From Pseudoduganella flava (GTDB lineage Bacteria > Pseudomonadota > Gammaproteobacteria > Burkholderiales > Burkholderiaceae_D): a DNA stretch of 64,000 bases. Positions 16,303-24,848 of the stretch are shown here, one piece after another (position 1 is the first letter of the stretch; every line of letters begins with the position of its first letter). Location: NCBI RefSeq assembly GCF_007830495.1, contig NZ_VLKW01000002.1, forward strand, positions 1 to 64,000, read 5' to 3'. The notes under the pieces were generated by a model. The model was not told the DNA's origin. It ran no database searches and saw only the letters and a list, made by a program, of their open reading frames with translations. Made by a program: the position numbers and the translations under genes.

Positions 16303-17870
16303 TGCCCATGCCGGAATCCTGCTTGCTCGCGATCGATAACGGCACGCAGAGCGTGCGCGCGCTGCTGTTCGACCTGGCCGGCAACCTGCTGGCGAAAAGC
16401 CAGGTGCCGCTGCAACCATACTTCGCGATCCAGCCCGGCTGGGCCGAACACGATGCGGAAGGCTACTGGCAAGCCGTCTGCACGGCCTGCCGCCAGCTGT
16501 GGGAGGCGGAACCGGCGCTGCGCGCCCGTGTTGCGGGCGTGGCGGTGACGACGCAGCGGGGCACCGTCGTCAACGTCGATGCCGACGGCAAGCCGTTGCG
16601 GCCCGCGATCACGTGGCTGGACCAGCGCCGCACGGACCAGGTGCCGCCATTGGGGCCACTGTGGCGCGCGGCATTCCGGCTCGCGCGCGTGGACCGCACC
16701 GTGCGCTACTTCCAGCGCGAGGCGGAGATCAACTGGATCGCCGCGCACCAGCCGGACGTGTGGCGGCGCACGCACAAGTTCCTGCTGCTGTCCGGTTTCC
16801 TGAACTGGCGCTTGTGCGGCCGCTTCGTCGATTCGACCGGTTCGCAGGTCGGCTACGTGCCGTTCGACTACCGCCGCCACCGCTGGGCGGCGTCGCGCGA
16901 CTGGAAGTGGCAGGCGCTCGCGCTGCGGCCGGACATGCTGCCCGAGCTGGCGCCGCCCGGCACCGTGATCGGCACCGTGACGCCGGCGGCGGCCGCGGCG
17001 ACCGGCATTCCGGCCGGCCTGCCGCTGGTCGCCGCGGCGGCCGACAAGGCCTGCGAGGTGATCGGCGCCGGCGGCCTGGCGCCGCACATCGGCTGCCTGT
17101 CGTACGGCACCACGGCAACGATCAACACGACCACCCCGAAATACGTCGAGGTCACGCCGTTCATCCCGCCGTATCCGGCCGCGCTGCCGGGCGCGTACAG
17201 CACCGAGGTGCAGATCTTCCGCGGCTACTGGATGGTGAACTGGTTCAAGGAGCAGTTCGGCGACCGCGAAGAGGCGTGCGCGCAGGAACGGGGCGTGGCG
17301 CCGGAAGCGCTGTTCGACCGGCTCGTCGAGGCCGTGCCGCCCGGCGCGATGGGCCTGATGCTGCAGCCGTACTGGAGCCCAGGCGTGCGCGTGCCGGGGC
17401 CGGAAGCGAAGGGCGCGATGATCGGCTTTGGCGACGTGCACACACGAGCCCACATGTACCGCGCGATCCTGGAAGGGCTGGCGTACGCGCTGCGCGAGGG
17501 CAAGGAGCGCATCGAGCGGCGCAGCGGCACGCGCATCACGCAGCTGCGCGTGGCCGGCGGTGGCTCGCAGAGCGACGCGGCGATGCAACTGACGGCCGAC
17601 ATCTTCGGCCTGCCGGCCGTGCGCCCGCACGTGTACGAAACGTCGGGCCTCGGTGCGGCGATCGCGCTGGCCGTCGGGCTTGGGCTGCATGCGGACTTTG
17701 CCACGGCGATCGGGGCGATGACGCGGCCCGGCCGCGCGTTCACGCCGGACCCGGCGCACAGCGGGATCTACGAGCAGTTGTACCGGCGCGTGTACCTGCG
17801 GATGTACCGGCAGCTGCAGCCGCTGTATGAGGAGATCGCGGCGATCACGGGGTACCCGGAGCGCCGCTGA
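16302..17870 (+). CDS. FGGY-family carbohydrate kinase
   Basis: A 522-residue sugar/polyol kinase. The first phosphate-binding motif is [17 protein letters not shown], residues in the middle ([14 protein letters not shown]) form the second, and [18 protein letters not shown] is the adenosine motif. It resembles glycerol or xylulose kinases but does not match either closely. As the third gene of the operon it would make the phosphorylated substrate for the GlpD-like enzyme. ATG 16302 overlaps the upstream stop (TGATG); an in-frame ATG two codons later is possible. It ends 9 bp from the convergent diguanylate cyclase gene. Confidence 0.87.
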   Translation: MPMPESCLLAIDNGTQSVRALLFDLAGNLLAKSQVPLQPYFAIQPGWAEHDAEGYWQAVCTACRQLWEAEPALRARVAGVAVTTQRGTVVNVDADGKPLRPAITWLDQRRTDQVPPLGPLWRAAFRLARVDRTVRYFQREAEINWIAAHQPDVWRRTHKFLLLSGFLNWRLCGRFVDSTGSQVGYVPFDYRRHRWAASRDWKWQALALRPDMLPELAPPGTVIGTVTPAAAAATGIPAGLPLVAAAADKACEVIGAGGLAPHIGCLSYGTTATINTTTPKYVEVTPFIPPYPAALPGAYSTEVQIFRGYWMVNWFKEQFGDREEACAQERGVAPEALFDRLVEAVPPGAMGLMLQPYWSPGVRVPGPEAKGAMIGFGDVHTRAHMYRAILEGLAYALREGKERIERRSGTRITQLRVAGGGSQSDAAMQLTADIFGLPAVRPHVYETSGLGAAIALAVGLGLHADFATAIGAMTRPGRAFTPDPAHSGIYEQLYRRVYLRMYRQLQPLYEEIAAITGYPERR

Positions 17871-17879
17871 CCCCAGTCG

Positions 17880-19262
17880 TCAACGGTGTGCCAGCGTGCG
17901 CAACGCCTCGATGCCGTCGTCGCCCGGCCGTGTCGCCCGCACCTGATTGCGGCCGCCTTCCTTGGCCGCATACATGGCCCGGTCGGCTGCGACGAACAGC
18001 GTTTCGATGTTGTCGAGCTGCGTCGGGTGCATCGTGGCGACGCCGATGCTGACGGTGATCCAGGCCGACGTCGGCGACTTCGGGTGCGGCAGGCGCAGCT
18101 CCTCGATGTGGGCGCGGATCGACTCGGCCAGGTTGGCGGCGGCGTCCAGGTCCGTTTCGGCAAACAGCAGCACGAATTCCTCGCCGCCGTAGCGCGCCGC
18201 CAGGTCCGTCACGCGCAGCGCATGCGTGCCGATCGCCTGCGCGACCTGCCGCAGGCATACGTCGCCGCCCGCATGGCCCAGCGTGTCGTTGTACAGCTTG
18301 AAGTGGTCGACGTCGAGCACGACGAGCGACAGCGGCGCGCCGGTACGCAGCGCGCGCTGCCATTCCTTCTCCAGGAAGCTGTCGAAGTGGCGCCGGTTGG
18401 CGATCTTCGTCAGCGGGTCGACCATCGCGGCGCGCTGCAGCGCATCCTCGGACAGCTTGTGGTGCGTGATGTCGTGCAGCAGGCCGATGAACAGCGGCTG
18501 GCGCAGGAACATCGGCGTCAGCGTCAGGTCCATGCAGACGGACTGGCCGTGCTTGTGCCGGATGATCACCTCGCGCGTGCCGTGGCTGTGCGCCTCCGTC
18601 GGGTTGGCGGCGTAGCGCGCGAAATAGTCCAGGTACTCTTGAGCGACGAGGGGATTGAGCAGGTCCCCGATGTAGCGGCCCGCCAGCTCGTTCGCGCCAT
18701 AGCCCAGGTACTGGTCGCAGGCCGGATTGGTAAACTGGATGCGGCCGTTCGCCTCGATGATCAAGAGGCCTTCGGCCATGTTGTCGACGATCGTGCGCAG
18801 CCGCTCCGCCTGCTCCTGCTGGGTCTCGCTGCTGGCGCGGATCTGCAGCTGCGTGCGCACGCGGGCGCATACCTCGTCCAGCGACAGCGGCTTGCGGATG
18901 TAGTCGACGGCGCCCAGGTCGAAGCCGGCCACCACGTCGTGCGTCTCGGTGCGCGCGCTGACGAAGATCACGGGGATGCGCTGCGTGACGGGATGCGCTT
19001 TCAGCTGGCGGCACGTCTCGTAGCCGTCCATGCCGGGCATCATGATGTCGAGCAGGATCAGGTCCGGGTGCACGCGCCGTGCCAGCTCCAGCGCGCGTTC
19101 GCCGGACTGCGCGACGAACGTCTGGTATCCGTGCGCGGCCAGCTGCGCGCGCAGCGTGGCCAGGCTGTCGGGAGCGTCGTCGACGATCAGGATCGCCGCG
19201 TCGCGCCGGCCGGTCGGGCCTGAGTCGCGCGCGGCGTTGCCTACACTTCCAGGTAGATCCAT
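17880..19262 (-). CDS. Response-regulator diguanylate cyclase (REC-PAS-GGDEF)
   Basis: A 460-residue protein. A receiver domain (about 22-140) has phospho-acceptor D72 in DLILLDIMMPGMDGYE. A PAS domain (about 155-275) and a GGDEF domain (about 290-450) follow. The active site reads RYGGEEF, a catalytically competent variant, and an RVTD sits five residues upstream, matching the RxxD product-inhibition site. It should make c-di-GMP from two GTP under control of receiver phosphorylation. No kinase is adjacent. A full motility/chemotaxis block lies 20 kb away, a plausible target of its signal. Confidence 0.93.
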   Translation of the reverse strand: MDLPGSVGNAARDSGPTGRRDAAILIVDDAPDSLATLRAQLAAHGYQTFVAQSGERALELARRVHPDLILLDIMMPGMDGYETCRQLKAHPVTQRIPVIFVSARTETHDVVAGFDLGAVDYIRKPLSLDEVCARVRTQLQIRASSETQQEQAERLRTIVDNMAEGLLIIEANGRIQFTNPACDQYLGYGANELAGRYIGDLLNPLVAQEYLDYFARYAANPTEAHSHGTREVIIRHKHGQSVCMDLTLTPMFLRQPLFIGLLHDITHHKLSEDALQRAAMVDPLTKIANRRHFDSFLEKEWQRALRTGAPLSLVVLDVDHFKLYNDTLGHAGGDVCLRQVAQAIGTHALRVTDLAARYGGEEFVLLFAETDLDAAANLAESIRAHIEELRLPHPKSPTSAWITVSIGVATMHPTQLDNIETLFVAADRAMYAAKEGGRNQVRATRPGDDGIEALRTLAHR

Positions 19263-19405
19263 GCTGGCATTGTTCCAAGATGACTATGCTGAAATCATAC
19301 CTTTAGGAAATATAAAAAGGGTTGTAAAAAGGTTTGCATTGGACAAAAAGAGACGTAGTGTTACCTCCCGTCCACGCCGCCCGGTAACGATTCCAGTTCC
19401 CATAA

Positions 19406-19438
19406 GAAAAAAGCCTTTCCGACTTGCATTGGAAAGGC
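19406..19438 (-). terminator. Rho-independent terminator of the aminotransferase operon
   Basis: On the minus strand, GCCTTTCC and GGAAAGGC pair perfectly around a 10-nt loop and are followed by TTTTTT. It lies about 20 bp after the aminotransferase stop. Confidence 0.88.
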
Positions 19439-19459
19439 CAGACGCGGCGCGGGCGGCGC

Positions 19460-20653
19460 TTACATGCGCGTGGCGATCAGCTTGCCGAGGATCGCGATGC
19501 CCTGGCGGATGCGCTCCGGCGGCACGGTGACGAACGACAGGCGCAGCGTGTTCGTTTCCGGCTCGTTCGCGTAGAACGGCGCGCCCGGTACGAACGCGAC
19601 CTTTTGCTTGATCGCTTCGTCCAGCAGTTCCATCGCGTTGATGTGCTGCGGCAGCGTGACCCAGATGAACATCCCGCCCTGCGGCTTGGTCCACGTGGCG
19701 CCGGCCGGGAAGTGCTCGGCCATCGCGTCCAGCATCGCCTGGCACTGGTTGCCGTACAGTTCGCGGATCGTCGGGATGTGCTGGTCGAGGAAGCCGTCCT
19801 TGACCACTTCGTGCACGACCATCTGCGTCAGCTGCGCGGTGTGCAGGTCGGCCGCCTGCTTGGCCAGCTCGAGGCGGCGCACCAGCGGCAGCGGGGCGAC
19901 GACGTAGCCCAGGCGGATGCCCGGGGTCAGCACCTTCGAGAACGAACCCATGTAGATGACGCCGTCCGGGTTCATCGCGACCATCTTCGGCATCGGCGCG
20001 CCGCTGTACGACAGCGCGCCGTACGGATCGTCCTCGATCAGCGGCAGGCCGATGCGGGCGCACGTCTCCACCAGTTCCTGGCGGCGCGCGATCGACAGTG
20101 TGCGGCCGGTCGGGTTCTGGAAGTTCGGCAGCGAGTACAGCAGGCGCGCGCCCTCGGCGACGGGAGCGATCGACGCGGGCACGAGGCCGTCGTCATCCGT
20201 CTGCACGGACGCGAATTCCGGACGGTACACGGAGAACGCCTGTAACGCACCCAGGTAGCTCGGCGTCTCGACCAGCACGCGGCTGCCTTCGTCGATCAGC
20301 ACCTTGCCGAGCAGGTCCAGCGCCTGCTGCGAGCCGGACACCATCAGCACCTGTTCCGGCACGATCTTCGCGCCGTCCTTCGAGAGCGAATCGGCGATCC
20401 ACTGGCGCAGCGGCATGTAGCCGTCCGTCGGCCCGTACTGCAGCGCGGTCTTGCCCGTGGTGGTCAGCACCTTGTCGAACGCCGCTTTCATCACGTCCAC
20501 CGGGAAGGTGGCCGGCGACGGCAGGCCGCCCGCGAACGAGATGATCTCCGGCTGCTGCGTGATCTTCAGGATCTCGCGGATGAACGAGCTTTGCAGCTGC
20601 TGGGCGCGTTCGGAAAAGCGCCACTGGATCGGGTTGGGGTTTTCGATTTTCAT
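19460..20653 (-). CDS. PLP-dependent aminotransferase (class I/II, 2-aminoadipate type)
   Basis: A 397-residue fold-type I aminotransferase. ISFAGGLPSP, LQYGPTDGYMPLRQWIA and the PLP lysine in YMGSFSKVLTPGIRLGY are typical of the LysN / 2-aminoadipate (KAT-like) branch. EDDPYGALSY and the C-terminal TNTLRLSFV arginine complete the active site. It is the last gene of a minus-strand cluster after RidA (117-bp gap) and is followed by a clear terminator. The substrate range of this branch is broad (aromatic, branched and aminoadipate), so a specific substrate is not assigned. Confidence 0.9.
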   Translation of the reverse strand: MKIENPNPIQWRFSERAQQLQSSFIREILKITQQPEIISFAGGLPSPATFPVDVMKAAFDKVLTTTGKTALQYGPTDGYMPLRQWIADSLSKDGAKIVPEQVLMVSGSQQALDLLGKVLIDEGSRVLVETPSYLGALQAFSVYRPEFASVQTDDDGLVPASIAPVAEGARLLYSLPNFQNPTGRTLSIARRQELVETCARIGLPLIEDDPYGALSYSGAPMPKMVAMNPDGVIYMGSFSKVLTPGIRLGYVVAPLPLVRRLELAKQAADLHTAQLTQMVVHEVVKDGFLDQHIPTIRELYGNQCQAMLDAMAEHFPAGATWTKPQGGMFIWVTLPQHINAMELLDEAIKQKVAFVPGAPFYANEPETNTLRLSFVTVPPERIRQGIAILGKLIATRM

Positions 20654-20770
20654 ACGTCTCTCTCTCGGAAATAGGGTGGGCGGCGCCCGACCACGGACAA
20701 GCGCGCTTGTGGCGGCTCATGAAGGGCGGCGCCGGGTAGGCACCGCCCGTGTATCTGGATGGCGCTGCGC

Positions 20771-21232
20771 TTATGCGATCTCGGCGATCAGTTCGATCTC
20801 CACGCACGCGCCGCGCGGAATCTGCGCCACGCCGAAGGCGGAGCGCGCATGCTTGCCGGCCTCGCCGAACACTTCGCCCAGCAGTTCGGAGCAGCCGTTC
20901 GTGACGAGGTGCTGGTCGGTGTAGTCGGGCGTCGAGTTCACGAGGCTCATCACCTTGACGATGCGCTTGACGCGATTCAGGTCGCCGCCGCACGCTTCCT
21001 GCAGCGTGCCGATCAGGTCGATCGCGATGGCGCGCGCGGCCTGCTGGCCTTCGACCGTGGCGATGTCCTTGCCCAGCTGGCCGGCCCACACGGAGCCGTC
21101 CGGCTTCTTCGCGATGTGGCCTGAGATGAACACCAGGTTGCCCGTCTGGACGTACATGACGTAGGCGGCAACCGGGGCGGCGGGCGCGGACAGCGTGATA
21201 TCGAGCGACTTCAGTTTTTCGTAAACGGACAT
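20771..21232 (-). CDS. RidA/YjgF-family enamine/imine deaminase-like protein
   Basis: A 153-residue protein of the RidA (Rid/YjgF/UK114) family, of the longer YoaB-like type. Visible features are VQTGNLVFISGHIAKKPDGS, the central QQAARAIAIDLIGTLQEACGGDLNRVKRIVKV, and C-terminal HARSAFGVAQIPRGACVEIELIAEI with the conserved Arg. RidA proteins hydrolyse reactive 2-aminoacrylate or other enamines released by PLP enzymes. The gene follows a threonine dehydratase-like enzyme and an exporter, which fits this damage-control role. Starts with ATG 21232; a GAGACGAAAT region precedes it. Confidence 0.92.
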   Translation of the reverse strand: MSVYEKLKSLDITLSAPAAPVAAYVMYVQTGNLVFISGHIAKKPDGSVWAGQLGKDIATVEGQQAARAIAIDLIGTLQEACGGDLNRVKRIVKVMSLVNSTPDYTDQHLVTNGCSELLGEVFGEAGKHARSAFGVAQIPRGACVEIELIAEIA

Positions 21233-21320
21233 TTCGTCTCCATGATTCGGTTCGGCCGCCGTTGCGGCAAGACCGGTATTGTACGACCTGGCGGGCGGGC
21301 CAGCGAGCCTTCCGCCCGCC

Positions 21321-22247
21321 TCAGACCTTCCCGGGCCGCACGGCCATCCGGCGGCCCAGCGCCACGGTGGCCAGCACCGCCAGCGCGAAGCCCAGGTGAG
21401 TTGCCTGCAGCGGCTCGCCCAGCACCAGCGCGGCGCCGAACAGCGACAGGAACGGCTGCAGCAGCTGCACCTGGCCGACGCGGGAGACGCCGCCCTGCGC
21501 CATGCCGCGGTACCAGAACACGAAGCCGACGAACATCGAGAACACACCGGTGTAGGCAAAGCCCGCCCATGCGGCGGCACTGGCGGCGGCGAGCGCGGCG
21601 CCGTGCTGCCAGCACTGCCACATCGTCAGCGGCAGTGCGACCGGCAGCGACAGCAGCAGTGCCCAGCCGATCACCTGCGTGCCGCCCAGCGTGCGCGCCA
21701 GCCGGCCGCCCTCGGCGTAGCCCATGCCGGCGCACAGCACGGCACCGAGCATCAGCACGTCGGCCAGGTGCAAGGTGCCGCCGCTTTGCGACAGCGCGAA
21801 GCCGATCACGAGGCTCGAGCCCAGCAGGGCGGCGCACCAGAAGCCGGCCGACGGGCGCTCGTGGCCGCGCAGCGCGGAACACAACGCCGTCACGAGCGGC
21901 AGGATGCCGACGAGGACGGCGCCGTGCGACGCCGGCAAGGTGCGCATCGCGAACGACGTCAGCAGCGGGAAGCCCAGCACGCAGCCGAACGCCACGCCCG
22001 CCAGCGCCGGCAACTGGGCGCGCGCCGGCAGCGGCGCGCGTTGCCACCACAGCCAGGCTGCGGCCAGCAAGGCGGCGACGACGGCCCGGCCCACCGTGAC
22101 GAACAGCGGATCGAGGCCGGCCACGGCGAGCCGCGTGAACGGCAACGTCAGGCTGAAGATCGCCACGCCGGCAAGGCCCAGCAGCATGCCGCCCGTCTCC
22201 GCGCTGCGCGTGACGGTCGGGATGCGCGTGACGGCGGGCGCGCTCAT
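21321..22247 (-). CDS. EamA/DMT-family transporter
   Basis: A 308-residue protein with ten predicted membrane helices arranged as two EamA repeats. Recognisable stretches include LPFTRLAVAGLDPLFVTVGR in the first repeat, and YTGVFSMFVGFVFWYRGMAQGG and LQPFLSLFGAALVLGEPL in the second. DMT proteins commonly export amino acids and related metabolites. Its ATG overlaps the stop of the dehydratase-like gene (ATGA), so the two are translationally coupled and may share a substrate family. Downstream RidA is 88 bp away. Confidence 0.9.
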   Translation of the reverse strand: MSAPAVTRIPTVTRSAETGGMLLGLAGVAIFSLTLPFTRLAVAGLDPLFVTVGRAVVAALLAAAWLWWQRAPLPARAQLPALAGVAFGCVLGFPLLTSFAMRTLPASHGAVLVGILPLVTALCSALRGHERPSAGFWCAALLGSSLVIGFALSQSGGTLHLADVLMLGAVLCAGMGYAEGGRLARTLGGTQVIGWALLLSLPVALPLTMWQCWQHGAALAAASAAAWAGFAYTGVFSMFVGFVFWYRGMAQGGVSRVGQVQLLQPFLSLFGAALVLGEPLQATHLGFALAVLATVALGRRMAVRPGKV

Positions 22248-23221
22248 GGCGAGTCCTCGGCCAGCACGCCGCGCAGCACGGCCGTATCGATGTTCGATCC
22301 CGTCAGCGGCAGCCCGAGCACGCGGCCGCGCACGCGCGGGTCGTCCCGGCGTTGCAGCGCGGCGGCAAGCGCCGCGGCGGCGGCGCCTTCGGCGACATTG
22401 TGGGTGGCCCGGTAGTACAGCCGGATCGCCGCCGCGACCTCGGCTTCGGTGACAGCGACGACGTCATCCACATGCTCCACCAGCACGTCGACGGTTTCCT
22501 GCGGCAGCACGCGGCAGGCGACGCCGTCGGCGATCGTCGGCCCGACCGCGGCCTCGACGACGCGCTTTTGCTGCCACGACAGCAGTGCCGCCGGTGCCTG
22601 CGCGGAGACGACGCCGATGATGCGCACGTCGCGGTCCAGCGCCTGCCGCGCCGCGGCCGCACCGGCGATGCCGGAGCCCTGGCCGATCGGCACGAACACC
22701 GTGCGCACGTCGGGACAGGCGCGCAGCAGTTCGAGCCAGCCGGTGGCCACGCCGGCGACGAGGTCCGGGCCGTACGAGGGCACCAGTTGCAGCGCGTCGC
22801 GTTCGGCCAGCAGGATCGCGTGCTCGCGCGCGGCCTGGAAGTCGTCGCCATGCTCGATCAGCTGCGCGCCGAGCGCGCGCATCGACGCGTTCTTTTCCAC
22901 GCTGTTGCCATGCGGGACAACGATCGTCAGCGCCACGCCGGCGCGGCGGCAGGCCAGCGCCAGCGCCTGGCCATGGTTGCCGCGGGTGGCCGACACGAGG
23001 CCGCGGATGTCCGGCTGGCGCCGCGCCAGCCGCTGCACGTACACCTGCCCGCTGCGGGCCTTGAACGTGCCGATCGGCGTATGGTTCTCGTGCTTGATCC
23101 AGGCCCGGGTGCTCAGCGCCTCGTCCAGCAGGGGCCAGTTGTATTGCGGGGTGGGCGGCATCGCCTGGTACACGGTGGCGGCGGCGGCTTCGATGTCGGC
23201 AAGGTCGGGGAGGCGCGTCAT
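22244..23221 (-). CDS. Threonine dehydratase-like PLP enzyme (fold type II)
   Basis: A 325-residue protein with the serine/threonine dehydratase fold. The PLP lysine lies in HTPIGTFKARSGQVY, the substrate loop is SATRGNHGQALA, and the phosphate-binding glycines are PIGQGSGIAG. It lacks a C-terminal ACT regulatory domain, so it resembles catabolic or substrate-modified members rather than feedback-inhibited IlvA. It would deaminate a hydroxyamino acid through an enamine intermediate. It heads the minus-strand cluster with the EamA exporter, RidA and an aminotransferase, and is divergent from a MocR regulator 98 bp away. Confidence 0.88.
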   Translation of the reverse strand: MTRLPDLADIEAAAATVYQAMPPTPQYNWPLLDEALSTRAWIKHENHTPIGTFKARSGQVYVQRLARRQPDIRGLVSATRGNHGQALALACRRAGVALTIVVPHGNSVEKNASMRALGAQLIEHGDDFQAAREHAILLAERDALQLVPSYGPDLVAGVATGWLELLRACPDVRTVFVPIGQGSGIAGAAAARQALDRDVRIIGVVSAQAPAALLSWQQKRVVEAAVGPTIADGVACRVLPQETVDVLVEHVDDVVAVTEAEVAAAIRLYYRATHNVAEGAAAAALAAALQRRDDPRVRGRVLGLPLTGSNIDTAVLRGVLAEDSP

Positions 23222-23262
23222 GGCTTGGCTTTCGTGGTGGGATGGGTGTATCGTAGAGCAAG

Positions 23263-23330
23263 TGACCAGTACAGCGCCTATACACTTTCCCGCATGATCT
23301 GCATAACTGTGATGGACAAATGACCAATAC
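23263..23330. promoter_or_regulatory. Candidate MocR operator: TGACC(A/G)xTAC direct repeat
   Basis: TGACCAGTAC (23263-23272) and TGACCAATAC (23321-23330) are direct repeats 58 bp apart in the intergenic region between the divergent MocR and dehydratase genes; the second overlaps the MocR start codon. MocR-type regulators usually bind direct repeats. The assignment is tentative. Confidence 0.35.
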
Positions 23331-24765
23331 GCCGACGTTGAGCCGGGGTGGTGGCGAATCGCTGACCGACCAGATCGTGCGCACCGTCGCCGCGCGCATC
23401 GACGAGCGCGTGCTGAAAAGCGGCAGCCGGATGCCGTCGATCCGGCGCTTTGCCGAGAGCCACGGCGTGTCGCCGTTCACCGTGGTCGCGGCGTACGACA
23501 AGCTCGTGGCGCGCGGCTACCTGGAATCGCGGCGCGGCGCCGGCTTTTTCATCCGCGCCCGGGCGACGGCGCCCGGCCCGGCCGCGGCCCCGGCACCGGC
23601 CGTGCAGGAAGCACAGAACGGGCAGAACGCGCAGGCGCTGGACGTCGTCTGGCTGGTGCGGAACATGTTCTGCCAGATGCCGCACCAGCAGATGCCCGGC
23701 ACGGGCGTGCTGCCGAGCGAGTGGCTCGATGCGTCAAGCGTGGCCAATGCGCTGCGCGCGGTGGCGCGGCAGAACGGCGACTTCCTGCTGAACTACGGCA
23801 CGCCGCAAGGCTACCTGCCGCTGCGCGAACAGCTGCAGCGCAAGCTAGCGGAGCTGGAGATCGGCGCCGCGCCCGAGCAGTTCGTGACGACGGCCGGCGT
23901 GACGCAGGCGCTGGACGTCGTCGCGCGCGAGTTCACGCGGCCCGGCGACACGATCCTCGTCGACGATCCCGCCTGGTTCCTGATGTTCGGCTCGTTCGCT
24001 GCGCTGGGCGCACGGGTCATCGGCGTGCCGCGGCTGCCGGACGGCCCGGACCTGGCGCGGCTGGCCGAACTGGCGGCCTTGCACAAGCCGAAGCTGTACG
24101 TGATCAACTCGGTGCTGCACAATCCCAGCTCGACGTCGCTGTCCGCCGCGAAGGCCTACCAGGTGCTGCGCCTGGCGGCGGAGCACGACTTCATGATCGT
24201 CGAGGACGACATCTATTGCGACCTGCACCCCGGCAGCACGGTGCAGCCGGCAACCCGGCTGGCCGCGCTCGACCAGCTGCAGCGCGTGATCTACCTGTCC
24301 GGCTTCTCGAAGACGATGGCGGCCAACCTGCGGGTGGGCTTCATCGCCACGTCGCCCGAGCTGGCGCGCAGGCTGGCCGACCGCAAGATGCTGCAGACCT
24401 TGACGACGAGCGACATCGGCGAGCGCGCGGTGCACCGCATCCTGTCCGAGGGTGCCTATCGCAAGCATGCCGAGCGGATGCGCGCGCGGCTGGACGGCCT
24501 GCGCGCCCGCACCGTGCGGCAGATGGAGCGGGTCGGCCTGACCGTGCCGGTGGCGCCGCCGGCCGGCATGTTCGTGTGGGTCGACACGGGCCGCGACACC
24601 AATGCGCTGGCCGAACGGGCGATGGCGCAGGGCATCCTGCTGGCGCCCGGCAGCCTGTTCTCGCCAAGCCAGCTGCCGTCGACGTTCATGCGGCTGAACG
24701 TGGCCGCAATGCAGGATCCGGCCATCTGGCGCTTCCTTGAGAAAGCGCTGTCGGCAGGCTCTTGA
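23320..24765 (+). CDS. MocR-family regulator (GntR HTH fused to aminotransferase fold)
   Basis: A 481-residue fusion. Residues about 10-80 form a GntR winged HTH (LTDQIVRTVAARIDERVL, then MPSIRRFAESHGVSPFTVVAAYDKL), followed by a proline/alanine linker. An aminotransferase-like domain runs from about 120 to 480, with the PLP lysine in YLSGFSKTMAANLRVGF. MocR proteins sense PLP or amino-acid aldimines and control neighbouring PLP-enzyme genes. Divergence from the dehydratase/exporter/RidA cluster makes that cluster the likely target. Its 3' end contains the sigma-32 promoter of htpG. Confidence 0.93.
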   Translation: MTNTPTLSRGGGESLTDQIVRTVAARIDERVLKSGSRMPSIRRFAESHGVSPFTVVAAYDKLVARGYLESRRGAGFFIRARATAPGPAAAPAPAVQEAQNGQNAQALDVVWLVRNMFCQMPHQQMPGTGVLPSEWLDASSVANALRAVARQNGDFLLNYGTPQGYLPLREQLQRKLAELEIGAAPEQFVTTAGVTQALDVVAREFTRPGDTILVDDPAWFLMFGSFAALGARVIGVPRLPDGPDLARLAELAALHKPKLYVINSVLHNPSSTSLSAAKAYQVLRLAAEHDFMIVEDDIYCDLHPGSTVQPATRLAALDQLQRVIYLSGFSKTMAANLRVGFIATSPELARRLADRKMLQTLTTSDIGERAVHRILSEGAYRKHAERMRARLDGLRARTVRQMERVGLTVPVAPPAGMFVWVDTGRDTNALAERAMAQGILLAPGSLFSPSQLPSTFMRLNVAAMQDPAIWRFLEKALSAGS

Positions 24766-24790
24766 AATAGCGATACGCCAACCCCATATT
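24761..24790 (+). promoter_or_regulatory. Sigma-32 (RpoH) heat-shock promoter of htpG
   Basis: CTTGAAA (24761-24767), a 14-bp spacer and CCCCATATT (24782-24790) match the RpoH consensus almost perfectly. The first hexamer overlaps the last codons and stop of the MocR gene. The distance to the htpG ATG is about 58 bp. Confidence 0.85.
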
Positions 24791-24848
24791 CCGGCAGACG
24801 AAAAATTTTCCGCTCAACAACACCGCTATAAGACTATTCGAGGAAAAA

